Assembly: GCA_964406105.1 (NCBI GenBank)
Contig: CAYOQK010000024.1
Location: 34,248-98,247, forward strand
Length of the DNA: 64,000 nucleotides
Direction: 5' to 3'
From: WGAB01 sp964406105
GTDB lineage: Bacteria; Hydrothermota; Hydrothermia; WGAB01
Shown: positions 60,496 to 64,000 of the stretch, in pieces
How positions within the stretch are numbered: position 1 is the stretch's first letter
Layout of the letters: every line of letters begins with the position of its first letter
Position numbers and translations under genes: made by a program
Notes under the pieces: model-generated
Database searches by the model: none
What the model was told of the DNA's origin: nothing
The model's input: the letters and a program-made list of their open reading frames with translations, nothing else

Positions 60496-61479
60496 TCAGG
60501 AGCAGCCTCGGGACAGGTTTTCCACATCCACACCGTGCTGCCGGGCCAGTTCCACCAGGTCGGGCGGCAGGGTGAAGGACACTCGTTCCTCTTTGACCAC
60601 CAACTCTTCGGGAGGCTCGCCCCCCATCTCTTGAAGTCTTTGGAGCACTTCGTGCACCAAGGCCTCAGGGGTGGAGGCTCCTGAGGTCACCCCTACAGCC
60701 TTGACCCCGCGGAACCACTCGGCTCGTAGGTACGAGGCATCGGGCACCAGATAACCCCGGGCACCGGCTTTTTCAGCCACCTCTCGCAACCGGTTGGAGT
60801 TAGAACTCTCAAAGGACCCGATGACCACCACCACCTCAGCCCGACGAGCCAGCGCCTTGACAGCGTCTTGGCGGTTCTGCGTGGCGTAACAGATGTCGTC
60901 GGCAGAAGGCAAACGCAGGGCGGGGAACCGTTGCTTGAGTACTTGGATGATCTCTCGGGTATCGTCTATGGACAGGGTGGTTTGTGTGATCACCGCCACC
61001 TTGTCCGGGTTTTCTACCTGCACCCGGTAAGCGTCCTCCACGGTTTCTATGAGCACGATCCGGTCGGGCGCCTCGCCCATGGTGCCCTCTACCTCCACGT
61101 GGCCGCGGTGGCCGATCAAGAAGATGGTGTACCCCTCCCGGGCGAAGCGTCGGGCCTCGTGGTGCACCTTCATCACCAGGGGGCAGGTGGCGTCCAGCAC
61201 CCGAAGGTTCCGTTGCCGGGCCTCCTGCCACACCCGGGGAGACACCCCGTGGGCTGAGAACACCACCACCGATCCGGGCGGCACCTCCGAGAGGTCTTCC
61301 ACAAACACCGCTCCTTGCTCCCGCAAACGGTTTACCACCCACCGGTTGTGCACGATGGCATGCCGCACATACACCGGCGGACCGAACACATGGAGGGCGA
61401 TTTTTACGATGTCAATGGCCCGGTCTACCCCAGCACAAAAGCCCCGCGGCCGAGCCAGATAGATCTTGAAGCGTGGCAT
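60496..61479 (-). CDS. ispH: 4-hydroxy-3-methylbut-2-enyl diphosphate reductase
   Basis: The 327-residue Fe-S enzyme performs the last step of the MEP isoprenoid pathway. The three cluster cysteines lie in PRGFCAGVDRAI (Cys15), DATCPLVMKVH and ICYATQNRQ. SFESSNSNRL, VTSGASTPEALVHEVL and the C-terminal part are also typical. The ATG at 61479 is chosen because the family begins MPRFKIYLARPRGFC and a TATAAC ends 7 bases upstream. It makes IPP/DMAPP for the polyprenyl synthase and heme O synthase encoded elsewhere in the window. Confidence 0.95.
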   Translation of the reverse strand: MPRFKIYLARPRGFCAGVDRAIDIVKIALHVFGPPVYVRHAIVHNRWVVNRLREQGAVFVEDLSEVPPGSVVVFSAHGVSPRVWQEARQRNLRVLDATCPLVMKVHHEARRFAREGYTIFLIGHRGHVEVEGTMGEAPDRIVLIETVEDAYRVQVENPDKVAVITQTTLSIDDTREIIQVLKQRFPALRLPSADDICYATQNRQDAVKALARRAEVVVVIGSFESSNSNRLREVAEKAGARGYLVPDASYLRAEWFRGVKAVGVTSGASTPEALVHEVLQRLQEMGGEPPEELVVKEERVSFTLPPDLVELARQHGVDVENLSRGCS

Positions 61480-61486
61480 GCTGGCT

Positions 61487-61515
61487 GTTATACGGGGTTT
61501 GTCCCTGGAGTGCAA
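61487..61515 (-). promoter_or_regulatory. Promoter of ispH, leaderless type
   Basis: On the minus strand TTGCAC (61515-61510) and TATAAC (61492-61487) are 17 bases apart. The -10 box ends 7 bases before the ATG, with no Shine-Dalgarno. Confidence 0.6.
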
Positions 61516-61523
61516 ACCCCCGT

Positions 61524-61552
61524 TTGGGCCTTTAGGCTACCTGCTGCATAAT
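61524..61552 (+). promoter_or_regulatory. Promoter of the hypCDE operon, short-leader type
   Basis: TTGGGC (61524-61529) and CATAAT (61547-61552) are 17 bases apart. The ATG of hypC at 61562 follows after 9 bases. It is divergent from and close to the ispH promoter. Confidence 0.45.
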
Positions 61553-61561
61553 TCCAGAACC

Positions 61562-61804
61562 ATGTGCCTGGGCATACCCGGTGAAATACTGGAAACCTAC
61601 GAAAAGGACGGTCTGAAGATGGCCCGCGTGCGCTTCGGCGGCGTCACCCGTGAGGTTTCCCTGGCCTTCACCCCTGAAGCCCAACCCGGCGACTACGTGA
61701 TTGTGCACGTGGGCTTCGCCCTACAGGTGCTCAACACTCAAGAAGCCCAAGAACTGTTGCCGCTCCTGGAGGAAATCCAAGAGGCCTCCGACTCGGCCCC
61801 ATGA
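61562..61804 (+). CDS. hypC: [NiFe]-hydrogenase maturation chaperone HypC
   Basis: The 80-residue HypC/HupF-family protein begins MCLGIPGEI with the essential Cys2 and has ARVRFGGVTREVSLAF and PGDYVIVHVGFALQVL. It carries the Fe(CN)2CO intermediate with HypD and docks on the hydrogenase large-subunit precursor. Its TGA overlaps the hypD ATG (ATGA). Hydrogenase structural genes and hypAB/F are not in this window. Confidence 0.95.
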   Translation: MCLGIPGEILETYEKDGLKMARVRFGGVTREVSLAFTPEAQPGDYVIVHVGFALQVLNTQEAQELLPLLEEIQEASDSAP

Positions 61805-62904
61805 AGTACCTGGACGAATTCCGGGATCCCCATCGCGCCTGGGTGCTCTTGACCCAACTCCACAGGACCGTTCGCCATCCCTGGACCGTTATGGAGGTCT
61901 GCGGAAGCCAAACCCACAACTTCCTCCGATACGGCATCCCCGACCTACTGCCCAGAGGGCTGGAACTGGTCCACGGGCCCGGGTGCCCAGTGTGTGTGAC
62001 TCCGGTGGAGACCGTGGATCAGGCGGTAACCCTGGCAACCCAACCCGAGGTGATCCTGCTCTCCTACGGCGATATGCTGCGGGTACCTGGAACCCGCGAT
62101 GACCTTCTGACCGCCAAGGCCCGGGGCGGTGATGTGCGAATGGTGTACAACCCCTTGGAGGTCCTGGAGGTCGCCCAACAGAATCCAAACAAACGGGTGG
62201 TGTTCCTGGCCATCGGCTTTGAAACCACGGCACCCGCCAATGCGGCCCTCGTGCTCCGGGCTCGCCAGCTGGGAATAAGCAACCTTTATTTCCTTGTGTC
62301 TCAGGTCCGGGTCCCGCCTGCCATAGAAGCTCTGCTCCAGGATCCTGAAGTCCAGGTGCAGGGATTCCTGGCCCCGGGCCACGTGACCACCGTGATGGGA
62401 TATCAGGAGTACGAGCCCATCGCCGAAGCCTATCGGGTTCCCATCGTGGTCACCGGTTTTGAACCCGTAGACCTCTTGGTGGGGCTTTTGGAGCTGGTTC
62501 GCCACCTGGAGGCTGGAGAGTACGGGGTGTGGAACGCCTACAAACGCTCGGTACGGCGGGAGGGCAATCCCATCGCCAAACAACACATGTTCCGAGTGTT
62601 TGAGATCTGCGACACGAAATGGCGCGGCTTGGGCTGGATCCCACGCTCTGGCCTCTGCCTACGGCCAGAGTACCAAGATATGGACGCTCGGGTGGTGTTC
62701 CAGGATCTCCTGGCCCGCATTCAACCGGAGGAATCACCGGAGTGCATCGCCGGCCTCATTCTGAAGGGCATCAAGAAACCTACCGACTGTCCAGCCTTCG
62801 GAACCCGGTGTACACCTCAAACCCCCTTGGGGGCCCCGATGGTGTCCTCCGAGGGGGCCTGTGCCGCATACTATCGCTATGGCCGATTGGCAACGGGATC
62901 CTGA
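61801..62904 (+). CDS. hypD: [NiFe]-hydrogenase maturation protein HypD
   Basis: The 367-residue iron-sulfur protein is the scaffold on which the Fe(CN)2CO group is assembled with HypC. Conserved cysteine motifs are VCGSQTHNFLRYGI, HGPGCPVCVTP and the C-terminal cluster CIAGLILKGIKKPTDCPAF followed by GTRCTP and SSEGACAAYYRYG. GFETTAPANA and PGHVTTVMGYQEYEP are also typical. It is coupled to hypC and overlaps hypE by 26 bases. Confidence 0.95.
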   Translation: MKYLDEFRDPHRAWVLLTQLHRTVRHPWTVMEVCGSQTHNFLRYGIPDLLPRGLELVHGPGCPVCVTPVETVDQAVTLATQPEVILLSYGDMLRVPGTRDDLLTAKARGGDVRMVYNPLEVLEVAQQNPNKRVVFLAIGFETTAPANAALVLRARQLGISNLYFLVSQVRVPPAIEALLQDPEVQVQGFLAPGHVTTVMGYQEYEPIAEAYRVPIVVTGFEPVDLLVGLLELVRHLEAGEYGVWNAYKRSVRREGNPIAKQHMFRVFEICDTKWRGLGWIPRSGLCLRPEYQDMDARVVFQDLLARIQPEESPECIAGLILKGIKKPTDCPAFGTRCTPQTPLGAPMVSSEGACAAYYRYGRLATGS

Positions 62905-63940
62905 GGGGCCCTCTTGCCCCTTACCGAAATCGGATTACCAAGAGGTGGTGCTGGCCCACGGCGGTGGAGGCCGGCTCAGCAGACAACTGTTGGAACAGTG
63001 GATCCTGCCCTGTCTCCACAATCCCGTTCTCCAATCCTTAGGGGATAGTGCCGTGTTCCCCTTGGAGGGCCATCGCGTGGCCTTCACCACCGACTCCTAC
63101 ACCGTCACCCCCCTGTTCTTTCCCGGAGGTGACATTGGGGAACTCGCCGTATACGGGACAATCAACGACCTTGCCGTGGCTGGAGCCGAGCCCAAGGCCC
63201 TTTCCCTGGCCCTCATCCTGGAGGAGGGGCTTCCCTTAGAAACCCTGCACCGGATCTTGGAAAGCATCCGCCACGCTACCCAACGGGTGGGTGTGCCTGT
63301 GGTCACCGGCGACACCAAGGTGGTGGAACGAGGCAAGGGGGACGGTGTGTACATCAACACCGCGGGCGTGGGCCTCGTGCCTGCGGGCCGTGATCTGGGC
63401 GCTCATCGGATCCAGCCCGGGGACCATATCCTCATCAACGGAGCCATCGGCCAACACGGCTTGGCCATTCTGGCTGCCCGCCAGCAACTGTTCCCAGAGA
63501 TGGACCTCCGGAGCGACACCGCTCCCCTTTGGCCCCTCATCCAACAACTCTACGCCGCGGGGATCGTGCCCCATGCCATGCGAGATCCCACACGTGGCGG
63601 TGTGGCCTCTGCCCTCAACGAACTGGCCGAGCAAGCAGGGGTGGGCATGGAGCTGTGGGAACCAGAACTGCCCATCCCCCCAGAGGTGGAAGGAGCCGCA
63701 GAACTCCTGGGGCTGGACCCCTTGTACATCGCCAATGAGGGGAAGGTGCTGATCTTTGTGCCCGAACACCAGGCCCAGAAGGCCCTGGAGGTGCTCCAAA
63801 GCCACCCCTTAGGCCGCGATGCTCGGGACATCGGCCGGGTAACGGCAGACCATCCTGGCACCGTGGTGCTTCACACCCGGATCGGCGGCCGGCGGGTGGT
63901 GGACTTGCTCTCCGGAGAACAGTTGCCCCGGATCTGTTAG
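62879..63940 (+). CDS. hypE: [NiFe]-hydrogenase maturation protein HypE
   Basis: The 353-residue PurM-like enzyme dehydrates the carbamoyl group that HypF places on its C-terminal Cys to form the cyanide ligand. LAHGGGGRLSRQLLE, DSYTVTPLFFPGGDIGELAVYGTIND, VTGDTKVVERGKGDGVYINT, RDPTRGGVASALNELAEQ and the C-terminal PRIC (terminal Cys) are all present. The ATG at 62879 lies within hypD; an earlier in-frame start at 62861 is less likely. GHPLGRDARDIGRV-type spacing near the end is normal. Confidence 0.94.
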   Translation: MADWQRDPEGPSCPLPKSDYQEVVLAHGGGGRLSRQLLEQWILPCLHNPVLQSLGDSAVFPLEGHRVAFTTDSYTVTPLFFPGGDIGELAVYGTINDLAVAGAEPKALSLALILEEGLPLETLHRILESIRHATQRVGVPVVTGDTKVVERGKGDGVYINTAGVGLVPAGRDLGAHRIQPGDHILINGAIGQHGLAILAARQQLFPEMDLRSDTAPLWPLIQQLYAAGIVPHAMRDPTRGGVASALNELAEQAGVGMELWEPELPIPPEVEGAAELLGLDPLYIANEGKVLIFVPEHQAQKALEVLQSHPLGRDARDIGRVTADHPGTVVLHTRIGGRRVVDLLSGEQLPRIC

Positions 63941-63950
63941 GAAACCCCCT

Positions 63951-64000
63951 CTACGCTTTGGAATCCTCGGCCCTGCCTTCTCCGTCGTCCTGTTTTTTGG
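63951..64000 (-). CDS. Possible C-terminal end of a gene running in from the right
   Basis: On the minus strand one frame is open from the window edge to a TAG at 63953-63951 and reads KKQDDGEGRAEDSKA, a typical charged protein tail. Only 15 codons are visible, so this is a guess about a convergent neighbour of hypE. Confidence 0.3.
   Translation of the reverse strand, partial: KKQDDGEGRAEDSKA

Noticed and set aside
1..64000. Insertion sequences, phage genes, CRISPR arrays, toxin-antitoxin pairs, rRNA
   Set aside because: I looked for transposase, integrase and Cas motifs and for regularly spaced repeats and saw none. The only direct repeats are the LysM codons.

Overview
This window is chromosomal DNA (about 60% G+C by eye) from a diderm bacterium. 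It has BamA, a TonB-dependent receptor, two PorV/PorQ-type barrels and several lipobox lipoproteins. It also carries a giant secreted protein with a type IX secretion (T9SS) type A-like C-terminal domain. That combination points to the FCB superphylum or a related candidate phylum (WOR-3/Hydrothermota-like). An adenosine-specific kinase, a tricorn-type protease and strongly charged proteins fit a thermophile. The species cannot be named from the sequence. I saw no insertion sequence, phage gene, CRISPR array or rRNA. Coding density is very high, and many neighbours overlap by the 4-base ATGA.

Layout. 1-5175 (minus): a cell-surface operon (TonB-dependent receptor, PorV-like barrel, NHL lipoprotein, cut-off secreted protein). 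5461-12495 (plus): a fatty-acid beta-oxidation operon. 12514-16564 (minus): a noncanonical heme-copper-type respiratory cluster (small membrane protein, subunit I-like protein, SUMF1-fold lipoprotein, heme O synthase). 16879-18795 (minus): tRNA-Leu, accA and a second PorV-like protein. 18883-21791 (plus): adenosine-specific kinase, LysM lytic transglycosylase, NYN nuclease. 21788-24658 (minus): HldE-type nucleotidyltransferase, two sugar-type ABC permeases and a propeller-like protein. 24795-26967 (plus): phosphate transport. 26992-47404 (plus): a long housekeeping run covering pseudouridine synthase, ClpC, BamA, HtrA, folate synthesis, an RNase HII-like protein, TilS, Hpt, FtsH, glycerate kinase, ribosomal protein S1, polyprenyl synthase, cold shock, Lgt and ComF. 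47401-50439 (minus): tricorn-like protease. 50545-56081 (plus): giant heparinase-like/beta-helix protein and a small partner. 56071-59228 (minus): RsmE, a FecR-domain protein and an FnIII lipoprotein. 59401-63940: Fe-S scaffold, secreted protein, IspH (minus) and [NiFe]-hydrogenase maturation genes hypCDE.

How the genes work together. Fatty acids can be activated and oxidised to acetyl-CoA by the fad operon. The CtaB-linked heme-copper-type cluster and the hyp genes indicate respiratory electron transfer and hydrogen metabolism. ClpC, HtrA, FtsH, BamA, Lgt and the transglycosylase serve envelope and protein quality control.

Two sequence-wide signals stand out. First, the palindrome TCGA is almost absent: I found two copies in 64 kb, where base composition predicts roughly 200. 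Second, at least eight genes have a TATAAT-like box ending only 6-10 bases before the start codon, with no Shine-Dalgarno, which implies leaderless mRNAs. The most interesting gene cluster is the noncanonical heme-copper-type cluster at 12.5-16.8 kb.
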